This document shows positions 1 to 8,452 of a stretch of DNA of 23,358 nucleotides, one piece after another (the stretch's first letter is position 1; the number at the start of each line of letters is the position of its first letter). The stretch is from Rhodobiaceae bacterium UBA7804 (GTDB taxonomy: Bacteria; Pseudomonadota; Alphaproteobacteria; Parvibaculales; Parvibaculaceae), in contig DLCG01000012.1 of assembly GCA_002480495.1 (NCBI GenBank), positions 11,178 through 34,535 of the forward strand. The letters are read 5' to 3'. The position numbers and the translations under genes were made by a program. The notes under the pieces were generated by a model. That model searched no databases and was not told the DNA's origin. It saw only the letters and a program-made list of their open reading frames with translations.

Positions 1-60
1 CCCCTCGGGGAGGGTCGAAATTTGTGACGCGCAAGCGGAACAAATTTCGGGGCGGGGGAC
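1..60 (+). repeat. Palindromic intergenic repeat, copy A
   Basis: A small C/G hairpin (CCCCTCGGGG, which may begin before the window) leads into GGGTCGAAATTTG. A 16-nt loop follows, then the perfect complement CAAATTTCG (arms 16-24 and 41-49), and the unit ends in GGGGCGGGGG. The same layout returns in inverted orientation at 76-142. The architecture resembles REP-like dispersed palindromes of Hyphomicrobiales, but I cannot name the family. Confidence 0.7.
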
Positions 61-75
61 GGCACAACGGCATCG

Positions 76-142
76 CACCCCCCGCCCCGAGAAATTCTTC
101 GCACGCTCGAATTTCTCGACCCGCCCCCCAGGGGCGGGTGGG
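76..142 (-). repeat. Palindromic intergenic repeat, copy B (inverted)
   Basis: Read on the minus strand this copy starts CCCCTGGGGGGCGGGTCGAG, forms a perfect 10-bp stem (arms 88-97 and 109-118) and ends TCGGGGCGGGGGG. That is the same order of parts as copy A, with a different loop and with AAATT conserved in the stem. It lies 24 bases past the thiC stop, so it could act as a transcript end or 3' stabiliser for thiC. There is no clear U-tract, so an intrinsic terminator is not proven. Confidence 0.7.
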
Positions 143-165
143 AAACCTGCGCCGAAACGGACCGT

Positions 166-2037
<1,872 letters not shown>

Positions 2038-2124
2038 GGATCTCCTCTGCGTGGCCCCGTGCCGGGCGTGCTTCAGGAAATCCGGGAATTTGAGCGGAGG
2101 TGGCGGCCATATTCGCGGCCAATG

Positions 2125-2218
2125 CCCGTCCCTTCGCCGGCATGACCCGGATCAGGTTGTAAGGGTGGTGAACCGGCATCAGGTTCATCTCAGCCGCCTG
2201 CGGGCGGCCCCCCTCGGA
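2125..2218 (-). promoter_or_regulatory. TPP riboswitch (THI element) upstream of thiC
   Basis: On the minus strand the conserved aptamer parts appear in order. CTGAGAT lies at 2187-2193, followed by a GAACC/GGTTC hairpin. Next come ACCCTTACAACCTGAT, then CCGGGTCATGCCGGCG and AAGGGA. These match the pyrimidine- and pyrophosphate-binding arms of the known THI box almost base for base. The aptamer ends about 90 nt before the thiC start. A CCTCC at 2096-2100 (minus strand) could pair with the thiC AGGAG, which would suggest translational control; that pairing is my inference. Confidence 0.95.
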
Positions 2219-2246
2219 TTGCCGCGAGTGTGACTCTTCCTATCTA
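2219..2246 (+). promoter_or_regulatory. Weak candidate promoter for the nitronate monooxygenase gene
   Basis: TTGCCG at 2219-2224 and TATCTA at 2241-2246 are spaced by 16 bases and sit 42 bases before the plus-strand start at 2288. The match to sigma-70 consensus is only partial. It abuts the 5' edge of the divergent riboswitch DNA. Confidence 0.3.
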
Positions 2247-2287
2247 TGAGGTAAAGGGAAAGCGGGGCCCAAAAGGAGAAACGCGCG

Positions 2288-3352
2288 ATGGAAAAGCAAG
2301 CCGCCCTGACAGGGCTCCTCGGAACGGAACTTCCCATCATCCAGGCGCCCATGATCGGCGCCTCGACGCCGGAACTCGCCGCCGCCGTCTCGAATGCGGG
2401 CGGACTCGGCTCGCTCGGTACGGCCATGCTGAACGCAGAAGAGCTGCGCGAGGCGGCGGAGACGCTGCGCGGGCTCACCAACCAGAGCTTCAACCTCAAT
2501 TTCTTCGTTCACCGGGAGCCGGACCTCGCGGACTACGATGCGAACCGCATGCGCACAGCGCTGATGCCTTATTTCTCGGAAATGGGCCTCGGCGAAGTGC
2601 CGGACCCGGCCGCGCCCGCGCCCGCCTTCAACGAGGAGACGCTGGAAGCGCTGCTCGACATTCGCCCCAAGGTCGCGAGCTTCCATTTCGGTCTTCCCGC
2701 GCCCGAGACCGTCGAGCGGCTGAAGGAAGCGGGCATCGCCGTGATCGCGAGCGCAACGACGGCGGCGGAAGCCCGCGCGCTGGAGACGGGCGGCGCAGAT
2801 GCCATCATCGCGCAGGGCCACGAGGCGGGCGGCCATCGCGGTACTTTCCTCGATCACGTCGATCTCGGCACGGTCGGCACCATGGCGCTGGTGCCGCAGG
2901 TGGTGGACGCGGTGACCGTGCCCGTGATCGCCGCGGGCGGCATCGGCGATGCGCGGGGCATTGCGGCAGCCTTCATGCTGGGTGCGGCGGGCGTGCAGCT
3001 TGGCACGGCCTATCTCGCCTGCCCCGAGGCGAGCGTGCATCCCGTTCACCGCAAGGCGCTTTCGGAAGCATCGGATCATTCGACCGTGGTGACGAAAATA
3101 TTCTCCGGCCGCCCCGCGCGCGCCATCCGCAACCGGCTGACGGAGGAAATGCGCTGGCACGAGGACGACGCCGCGCCCTTCCCCGCGCAGCGCCCGATGA
3201 TCGCGCCGCTCACAGGCGCGGGCGCGAAGGCAAACCATGCGGAGTTCATGCAGCTCTGGGCGGGACAGGCCGCGCGGCTCTCGAAGGCGGAGCCAGCGGC
3301 GGAGAAGACGGTGCGGCTGATCGAGGAGGCGTATAGACTGCTCGGGCGGTAG
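2288..3352 (+). CDS. Nitronate monooxygenase / 2-nitropropane dioxygenase-like flavoprotein
   Basis: This is an FMN-dependent TIM-barrel protein of the nitronate monooxygenase/FabK superfamily. Class I members oxidise alkyl nitronates such as propionate-3-nitronate; related proteins are enoyl-ACP reductases. Visible motifs are the N-terminal QAPMIG (residues 19-24), GHEAGGHRG (176-184), whose second His is the expected catalytic base, AAGGIGDARG (214-223) for the FMN phosphate, and GVQLGTAYL near 234. The 354-residue length is typical. The start is supported by AAAAGGAG at 2271-2278, nine bases ahead of the ATG. The first MAPEG gene follows after 24 bases, so co-transcription is likely. The GHEAGGHRG motif favours nitronate monooxygenase over FabK, but the substrate is unknown. 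Confidence 0.88.
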   Translation: MEKQAALTGLLGTELPIIQAPMIGASTPELAAAVSNAGGLGSLGTAMLNAEELREAAETLRGLTNQSFNLNFFVHREPDLADYDANRMRTALMPYFSEMGLGEVPDPAAPAPAFNEETLEALLDIRPKVASFHFGLPAPETVERLKEAGIAVIASATTAAEARALETGGADAIIAQGHEAGGHRGTFLDHVDLGTVGTMALVPQVVDAVTVPVIAAGGIGDARGIAAAFMLGAAGVQLGTAYLACPEASVHPVHRKALSEASDHSTVVTKIFSGRPARAIRNRLTEEMRWHEDDAAPFPAQRPMIAPLTGAGAKANHAEFMQLWAGQAARLSKAEPAAEKTVRLIEEAYRLLGR

Positions 3353-3376
3353 GTCAACAATCCCGGGGGAACGCCG

Positions 3377-3793
3377 ATGACCGTCGAAATCGCCATGCTG
3401 TTCTGGGCGGCCGTGCTCGGCCTCGTGCAGGTGGGCGCGCAGAGCTTCGCCTACAAGCGGCAGGAAGGAAACGCCTACACGGTCGGCGCGCGGGACGAAC
3501 ATCGCCCGGCGACGGGACTCGCGGGACGCATGGAGCGCGCGCTCCGGAACTACCTCGAAACCTTCCCGATATTCGCGGCGGTCATCCTCGCCGTCTATGC
3601 GACCGACCGCTCGAACACCTGGAGCGAAATCGGCGCGCAGGTCTATTTCTGGGGCCGGCTTGCCTATCTCCCCGCCTATGCGGTCGGCCTTCCCTGGGTC
3701 CGCACCTTCATCTGGCAGATCGCGACCGTCGGCATCGTGCTCTGCATGGTGCCGCTTTTCGACCGCGCCCTCCTCGCCGTTCTCGTCGAATAG
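3377..3793 (+). CDS. MAPEG-family membrane protein (first of two)
   Basis: This small integral membrane protein of 138 residues belongs to the MAPEG family (membrane-associated proteins in eicosanoid and glutathione metabolism). About four hydrophobic segments are visible: residues 4-22, 53-70, 85-103 and 110-130. Family signatures are RALRNYLETFPIF in the second segment and YFWGRLAYLPAYAVG followed by RTFIW. Bacterial members are mostly uncharacterised; some have glutathione transferase or peroxidase activity. It starts 24 bases after the flavoprotein gene. A second, clearly diverged MAPEG gene follows after 121 bases. Family assignment is firm; the reaction is not known. Confidence 0.88.
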   Translation: MTVEIAMLFWAAVLGLVQVGAQSFAYKRQEGNAYTVGARDEHRPATGLAGRMERALRNYLETFPIFAAVILAVYATDRSNTWSEIGAQVYFWGRLAYLPAYAVGLPWVRTFIWQIATVGIVLCMVPLFDRALLAVLVE

Positions 3794-3914
3794 GCGCGAA
3801 TCGTTTGAGTGACGTTTTGATTCGTTTCGGGAGACCACCGAACTTCCGGGTGCGGACGAGACGAATCGGGCCTAGAGTTCTTTCCGGTGGCAACAAACCG
3901 GGGAGAGAAACCCA

Positions 3915-4319
3915 ATGTCGATGGAACTCTGGTCGCTCGTCTGGGGCGGCCTTTTGCTCTTTGTACTGATCTTGCTTTCGGCCAATGCGAACGTATCCGC
4001 TATGGGCATGGGCTGGGGCATCGGCAATCGCGACGAACCGGCGACGACAACGGGATGGGGCGCCCGCGCCCGCCGCGCCTACCTGAACCATCTCGAAAAT
4101 CTCGTGATCTATGCCTGCTTCGCGATCCCTATCGTGATGACGGGGCTGAGCACCTCGCTCAGCGTTCTCGGCGCGCAGATCTTCATCATCGCCCGCGTGC
4201 TCTACGCCATCATCTATGTGGCGGGGCTGACGGTCGGCGGCATCCGCACGCTTGCCTGGTTCGGCGGCGTGGTCGGCTATGCTATGGTCTTCATCGCGCT
4301 GATGCAGGGCACGATGTAG
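3915..4319 (+). CDS. MAPEG-family membrane protein (second of two)
   Basis: This 134-residue membrane protein has four hydrophobic segments in the same arrangement as the preceding gene. It shares RRAYLNHLENLVIY (aligning with RALRNYLETFPIF), ARVLYAIIYVAGL and a following GIRTLAW. The two proteins are therefore paralogues, but they differ at most positions, so the duplication is old. A GGGGAG at 3899-3904 supports the ATG. The 121-base gap before it holds an imperfect inverted repeat (GATTCGTTTC at 3819-3828 and GAGACGAATC at 3858-3867) and may carry a separate promoter. Transcription ends at the hairpin at 4341-4370. The substrate is unknown; glutathione-linked detoxification is possible. 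Confidence 0.83.
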   Translation: MSMELWSLVWGGLLLFVLILLSANANVSAMGMGWGIGNRDEPATTTGWGARARRAYLNHLENLVIYACFAIPIVMTGLSTSLSVLGAQIFIIARVLYAIIYVAGLTVGGIRTLAWFGGVVGYAMVFIALMQGTM

Positions 4320-4340
4320 GGCACCTCGCAGACGAAACTG

Positions 4341-4370
4341 AAAAGGCGCCGGAAGTTCCGGCGCCTTTTT
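4341..4370. terminator. Bidirectional intrinsic terminator between the MAPEG gene and purA
   Basis: GGCGCCGGA (4345-4353) pairs with TCCGGCGCC (4357-4365) across a 3-base loop. The stem is flanked by AAAA on the left and TTTTT on the right, so it works as a terminator on both strands. It lies 21 bases after the MAPEG stop and 25 bases after the purA stop. Confidence 0.92.
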
Positions 4371-4395
4371 GTTTGTCTCGCACTGACGGCGAAGA

Positions 4396-5688
4396 TCAGT
4401 CCGCGAAGGGGTCCTTCATCAGGATCGTGTCCTCGCGGTCGGGCGAGGTGGAAAGAAGCGCGACGGGCGCCTCGATCAGCTCTTCGACGTAGCGGACATA
4501 CTTGACGGCGGCGGCGGGAAGCTGCGCCCAGGAGCGCGCGCCCTGCGTGCTGTCCTGCCAGCCTTCGAGCGTTTCGTAGATCGGCTTCACCTTCTTCTGC
4601 GCATCCATGCCCGCCGGGAAATGATCGAGCCTTTTCCCGTCGACCTCATAGGCGACGCAGACCTTGATCTCGTCGAAACCGTCCAGCACGTCGAGCTTGG
4701 TGAGCGCGATGCCGGTAATGCCGCCGGTCTTGATCGCCTGGCGCACCATGACGGCATCGAACCAGCCGCAGCGGCGCTTGCGGCCCGTGACCGTGCCGAA
4801 CTCATGGCCGCGCTCGCCGAGACGCTGGCCCGTCTCGTCGGTGAGCTCGGTCGGGAACGGACCTTCGCCGACACGCGTCGTATAGGCCTTGGTGATGCCG
4901 AGAACGAAACCGATAGCACCCGGCCCGACGCCGGAGCCCCCCGCCGCCTGACCGGCAACGGTGTTGGACGAGGTGACGAAGGGATAGGTGCCGTGATCGA
5001 CATCGAGCATGGTGCCCTGCGCGCCCTCGAAGAGAATGCGCTGGCCTTGCCGCTTCGCTTCGTCGAGCACGTTCCAGACGGGCGCGACGAAGGGGAGCAC
5101 GCGCGGCGCGATTTCCTTCAGCGCCTCGACGATGGGGCCAGGCTGAAGCTCCTCGAGATTGTTGCCGCGGCGAAGCGCATTGTGATGCGCGAGAAGCCCC
5201 TCGACCTTGACGGGCAGCGTCGTGGGGTCCGCAAGGTCGATCACACGGATGGCGCGGCGGCCCGCCTTGTCCTCGTAAGCCGGGCCGATGCCGCGCTTCG
5301 TCGTGCCGATCTTCACGCCCGAATTCGAGCCCTCGCGCATCTCGTCGAGTTCGCGGTGGACGGGCAGGATCAGCACGGCGTTTTCGGCGATCTTGAGGTT
5401 TTCCGGCGTGACCTTCACGCCCTTGGAGGCAATCTCGTCCACTTCCTTCGCGAAGGCCCAGGGATCGAGCACGACGCCATTCCCGAGGATCGAGAGCTTG
5501 CCCTGACGCACGATGCCGGACGGCAGCAGCGAGAGCTTGTAGGTGACGCCGTCGATGACGAGCGTATGGCCCGCATTATGGCCACCCTGGAAGCGCACCA
5601 CGACATCCGCGCGCTCCGACAGCCAGTCCACGATCTTGCCCTTGCCCTCGTCTCCCCACTGGGAGCCGACTACCGCCACATTTGCCAT
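4396..5688 (-). CDS. purA: Adenylosuccinate synthetase PurA
   Basis: PurA joins IMP and aspartate using GTP to make adenylosuccinate, the committed step to AMP, in the cytoplasm. The 430-residue protein opens with the nucleotide-binding GSQWGDEGKGK (residues 8-18). It carries GHNAGH with the catalytic His, then GTTKRGIGPAYEDK, and near the C-terminus TSPDREDTI. The open frame continues 50 codons upstream of ATG 5688, but that extension is Arg/Pro-rich and unlike the family, whose proteins start just before the GDEGKG loop. The Shine-Dalgarno is weak (CTAAGG about 12 bases upstream). It is divergent from the pirin gene across 186 bases that contain a GC-rich hairpin. Identity is secure. Confidence 0.97.
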   Translation of the reverse strand: MANVAVVGSQWGDEGKGKIVDWLSERADVVVRFQGGHNAGHTLVIDGVTYKLSLLPSGIVRQGKLSILGNGVVLDPWAFAKEVDEIASKGVKVTPENLKIAENAVLILPVHRELDEMREGSNSGVKIGTTKRGIGPAYEDKAGRRAIRVIDLADPTTLPVKVEGLLAHHNALRRGNNLEELQPGPIVEALKEIAPRVLPFVAPVWNVLDEAKRQGQRILFEGAQGTMLDVDHGTYPFVTSSNTVAGQAAGGSGVGPGAIGFVLGITKAYTTRVGEGPFPTELTDETGQRLGERGHEFGTVTGRKRRCGWFDAVMVRQAIKTGGITGIALTKLDVLDGFDEIKVCVAYEVDGKRLDHFPAGMDAQKKVKPIYETLEGWQDSTQGARSWAQLPAAAVKYVRYVEELIEAPVALLSTSPDREDTILMKDPFAD

Positions 5689-5756
5689 TTGATTCAATGC
5701 CTTAGAGTTGAGCGCCCGGCCGGAACCGCGGGACAAGCGGACCCCCAGACAAGCCG

Positions 5757-5789
5757 AAAGCCCCCTTGGCCTTTTGGGCCGGGGGCTTT
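5757..5789. other. GC-rich hairpin in the purA/pirin divergent region
   Basis: AAAGCCCCC (5757-5765) pairs with GGGGGCTTT (5781-5789), and an inner GGCC pairs with GGCC around TTTT. The structure looks like a terminator but has no real T-tract on either strand. It lies in the leader side of both divergent genes, about 70 bases from the purA start and 85 from the pirin start. It could be an attenuator or leader structure, or a dispersed palindrome. Confidence 0.55.
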
Positions 5790-5874
5790 GGCATTGTCTA
5801 TCCGATCGGAGCCCGGATGGGAAGGACTTTGGTCTCATCCGCGTCTATCCTGCCCTTTGGAAAAGGAGGCCGAA

Positions 5875-6792
5875 ATGAGCTGGATGCCCGACAAGGAACC
5901 GGAACCCGGCGACCGCAAATCCTGCGAGGCGCTGGAATTCGCGATCGTGCCGAGGGCGCGCGACATCGGAAACTTCGAGGTGCGGCGCGCGCTGCCGCAG
6001 GCGAAGCGGCAGATGGTGGGGCCCTTCATCTTTCTCGACCAGATGGGCCCGGCTGCGATGCCTGCCGGTATCGGCATGGATGTCAGGCCACATCCGCATA
6101 TCGGCCTGTCGACCGTCACCTATCTCTTCGAAGGCGCGATCATGCATCGCGACAGCGAAGGCAATGCGCTGGAAATCCTGCCCGGCGAGATGAACCTGAT
6201 GACGGCGGGACGCGGCATCGCCCATTCCGAGAGAACGCCCGACGCACAGAGAAAGAGCGGCCAGCGCCTCTCCGGCATGCAGAGCTGGGTGGCGCTGCCC
6301 AAGGCGCTGGAGGAAACCGATCCGGGCTTCCAGCATTATCCTGCAGAGAGCCTGCCGATGGTGACGGATGATGGCGTGACCGCGCGCGTGATCGCGGGCG
6401 ACATGTTCGGCAAGCGCTCGCCGGTGACGACGCTTTCCGACTGGTTCTACGCCGATGTCATGCTGGAAGCGGGAAGGAGCGTGCCGCTCGACGCGGACTA
6501 TGAAGAACGCGCGATCTATGTGGCGGACGGCTCGGTCGAGATCGCGGGAGACGTCTTCGAGGGACCGCAACTGCTGATCTTCCGTCCGGGCGACCGGATC
6601 ACCGTGAAGGCGGCGAGCCCGGCGCGGCTGATGCTGCTTGGCGGCGCGGCAATGGAAGGTTCGCGCTATATCTGGTGGAACTTCGTCTCGTCGAGCAAGG
6701 AACGCATCGAGCAGGCGAAGGAAGACTGGGTGCAGAAACGCTTCAGGGAAGTGCCCGGAGAGACCGAGTTCATTCCCCTGCCGGAGAGATAG
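5875..6792 (+). CDS. Pirin family protein
   Basis: This bicupin of 305 residues is in the pirin family, whose members bind a metal (usually Fe) and include quercetinases and transcription co-factors. The N-terminal cupin holds HPHIGL (His 73, His 75) and IAHSE (His 117, Glu 119), the four expected metal ligands. The C-terminal domain has no obvious ligands, as usual for pirins. The open frame runs far upstream, antisense to purA, but AAGGAGG at 5863-5869, five bases before ATG 5875, fixes the start. Four bases separate its stop from the OsmC-family start, so the two are translationally linked. A redox or quinone-related role fits the neighbours but is inference. Confidence 0.93.
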   Translation: MSWMPDKEPEPGDRKSCEALEFAIVPRARDIGNFEVRRALPQAKRQMVGPFIFLDQMGPAAMPAGIGMDVRPHPHIGLSTVTYLFEGAIMHRDSEGNALEILPGEMNLMTAGRGIAHSERTPDAQRKSGQRLSGMQSWVALPKALEETDPGFQHYPAESLPMVTDDGVTARVIAGDMFGKRSPVTTLSDWFYADVMLEAGRSVPLDADYEERAIYVADGSVEIAGDVFEGPQLLIFRPGDRITVKAASPARLMLLGGAAMEGSRYIWWNFVSSSKERIEQAKEDWVQKRFREVPGETEFIPLPER

Positions 6793-6796
6793 ACCG

Positions 6797-7186
6797 ATGG
6801 CGACCCGTATACATCTGACGAGCAAGGAAGGCGTCTTCCAGGAGATGGAAGCGCGCCAGCACCGCATGACCGCAGACGAGCCCGCGAATAATCACGGCAC
6901 GGACAAGGGGCCCGCGCCCTACGAGTTGCTGCTTGCCTCGCTTGCCGCCTGCTCTTCCGCGACGCTTCGCATGTATGCCGACCGCAAGGGCTGGAAGCTC
7001 GGCACGATCACGGCCGACCTCACCTTCAAGCGCGACGCGGACGGCAACGAAAAGATCGAGCGCGTGATTTCCTTCAGCGAGACGCTTGACGAAGAACAGA
7101 TGGAGCGCATTCGCGACATCATCGAGAAAACGCCGGTGACGAAGACGCTGAAGCGCGGCACACCCATCGCCACGAGATTTGAATGA
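6797..7186 (+). CDS. OsmC-family protein lacking the second active-site cysteine
   Basis: The 129-residue protein has the OsmC/Ohr fold signature: GPAPYELLLASLAACSSATL with Cys 52, then TLRMYADRKGW. Classical OsmC and Ohr are thiol peroxidases with two cysteines. Here the second conserved position, usually in a CPV-type motif, reads KTPVTKTL with Thr 112, so Cys 52 is the only cysteine. The protein may therefore work as a one-cysteine enzyme needing an external thiol, or may have another role. It begins four bases after the pirin stop, and its stop overlaps the next start as ATGA (7183-7186). The three genes form one operon. Family is firm; function is open. Confidence 0.9.
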   Translation: MATRIHLTSKEGVFQEMEARQHRMTADEPANNHGTDKGPAPYELLLASLAACSSATLRMYADRKGWKLGTITADLTFKRDADGNEKIERVISFSETLDEEQMERIRDIIEKTPVTKTLKRGTPIATRFE

Positions 7187-7833
7187 AATCCATTCTGTTG
7201 ACCGCCCTGCTCGCGCTCGTCCTGCAGGCGGCACCGCTTCGCGCCGAACCTTCGCCCGAAGTCGAGACGCGCGTGGCGGGCATCCTCGCCATGCAGTTCA
7301 AGAGCATCATCAACTGCGAAAGATGCGACCTCCGGGAAGCGAATTTCGACGGGCAGTTCCTGCGCCTTGCCGCTTTCCAGAAGACGGACCTGAGGGGTGC
7401 GCGCTTCCGCAGGGCGGACATCACCGGCATTCACCTGAACCGCGCGAAACTCGACGGCGCGACATTCTCCGGCGCCAACATGGCTGGCGCGGTGCTGACG
7501 GGCGCCTCGCTCCGGGGCGCCGACCTCCGCAATGCGCGGCTCGACGCGGTGCGCATGTCCGGCGCGGATTTCACGGGCGCGAACCTCTCCGGCGCCAATC
7601 TGCGCATGCTCGAATATGTGGAAGGCACGAGCTTCGCGGACGTGACCGCACATGGCACCATCTTCCGTCACGCCTATCTCGGCAGAGTGAACCTGGCGGG
7701 CGGCGACTTCTCCGGCGCGGATTTCACCCGATCGAAAGGGCTTGCCAATGCACAGCTCGCCGAAGCCTGCGGCGACGAGCACACGATCCTGCCGCCGGGC
7801 CTGAACATCCCCTTCTGCAAATCCGGGAACTGA
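7183..7833 (+). CDS. Exported pentapeptide-repeat protein
   Basis: This 216-residue protein starts with a typical signal peptide (MKSILLTALLALVLQAAPLRA, predicted cleavage before Glu 22). From about residue 46 to 185 it has A(D/N)LxG pentapeptide repeats, for example GADLRNARLDAVRMSGADF, predicting a right-handed quadrilateral beta-helix outside the cytoplasm. Four cysteines remain after processing: Cys 45 and Cys 48 as a CxxC just before the helix, and Cys 196 and Cys 212 in the C-terminal tail. They could form cap disulfides. The ATG overlaps the OsmC stop, so translation is coupled. Its stop is six bases from the convergent PAS gene. Periplasmic function is unknown; DNA-gyrase mimicry, known for cytoplasmic relatives, is unlikely given the signal peptide. 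Confidence 0.9.
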   Translation: MKSILLTALLALVLQAAPLRAEPSPEVETRVAGILAMQFKSIINCERCDLREANFDGQFLRLAAFQKTDLRGARFRRADITGIHLNRAKLDGATFSGANMAGAVLTGASLRGADLRNARLDAVRMSGADFTGANLSGANLRMLEYVEGTSFADVTAHGTIFRHAYLGRVNLAGGDFSGADFTRSKGLANAQLAEACGDEHTILPPGLNIPFCKSGN

Positions 7834-7839
7834 ACCCGG

Positions 7840-8337
7840 TCAGGCCGCAAGCGGCCAGACGAGGCAACGCTCCCTGCCCGCCGACTCCTTGTCGGTGAAG
7901 TAGCTCGCGGCGCGGAGGATCATGTTCACCTCTCCATCGCCGTCTATGAGCGGAAGTTCGAGCGATTCCACCGACAGCCAGGACCGGGAATGCCAGTCGA
8001 GACGGGCGAGCCTGCGATAGGGCCGGAGTTCCTCGGCAACACAACGAAGGGAGTTGAAGATTTCCTCCCAGGACGGCCCGTAGAGTTCGGCGCCGACCCA
8101 GCGGCCGGTCGCATCGCGCCCAAGCCTCTCGACGATTTCCGTTCCGACGAGACGGTGGCGGAAGCCGAGCGGCTCCTTTTGCACATCGATCAAATTGAGA
8201 ATGGGAAGGAAGGGTTTGATTTCGGATGGCGCGAGATCGGCGCGCGACGCCGCCGGTCTGCCCCCCCGCTTGTCCAGCCAGTAGCCGTAGAGCCAAGTCA
8301 GCCTCGGGTCGCGGAACCCGTTCGCCCCCATATCCAT
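7840..8337 (-). CDS. Single-domain PAS_5 protein (first paralogue)
   Basis: This 165-residue protein is almost entirely one PAS domain of the PF07310 (PAS_5) type. Family features are WLYGYWLDKRGGR, PSEIKPFLPILNLIDV, FRHRLVGTEIVERLGRDATG and YRRLARLDWHSR. No output domain follows. An ATG at 8337 with GGGGGGC just upstream is the best start; ATG 8331 and TTG 8352 are alternatives. About 50 bases upstream lies a CtrA-like site (8389-8405). It is a tandem paralogue of the gene at 8453-8941, with equivalent N-termini. PAS_5 proteins are common in alphaproteobacteria and mostly of unknown function. A sensory or cell-cycle adaptor role is possible but not shown. Confidence 0.85.
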   Translation of the reverse strand: MDMGANGFRDPRLTWLYGYWLDKRGGRPAASRADLAPSEIKPFLPILNLIDVQKEPLGFRHRLVGTEIVERLGRDATGRWVGAELYGPSWEEIFNSLRCVAEELRPYRRLARLDWHSRSWLSVESLELPLIDGDGEVNMILRAASYFTDKESAGRERCLVWPLAA

Positions 8338-8366
8338 TTTGCCCCCCGGCAATACGCACTCAACAA

Positions 8367-8405
8367 GGTTAAAGTCTCACGGCCATGTGGTTAAGAGAAA
8401 GTTAG
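8367..8405 (-). promoter_or_regulatory. CtrA-like binding site and half-site upstream of the first PAS_5 gene
   Basis: On the minus strand CTAA-CTTTCTC-TTAACC (8405 to 8389) matches the CtrA consensus TTAA-N7-TTAACC with one mismatch. A second TTAACC half-site lies exactly 22 bases downstream (8372-8367). The full site is about 55 bases from the gene start, a plausible promoter position. A lone TTAACC also sits at 9013-9018 upstream of the second paralogue. Confidence 0.5.
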
Positions 8406-8452
8406 CGCATGCCAAAAAGGACGAAAAAGCCGGACGCCGCCGCGCAGGCGGC

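Noticed and set aside
2240..3838. Minus-strand open frame of 532 codons opposite the nitronate monooxygenase and first MAPEG genes
   Set aside because: It spans two real genes and their gap, has no domain signature, and is Arg/His-rich low-quality protein.
3819..3867. Inverted repeat GATTCGTTTC / GAGACGAATC between the MAPEG genes as an operator
   Set aside because: The arms are 29 bases apart with one mismatch and no regulator is nearby; too weak to annotate by itself.
5689..5838. 50-codon N-terminal extension of purA
   Set aside because: It is absent from the family, Arg/Pro-rich, and passes through the GC hairpin.
4621..5874. Upstream extension of the pirin reading frame
   Set aside because: It is antisense to purA; the AAGGAGG and family N-terminus place the start at 5875.
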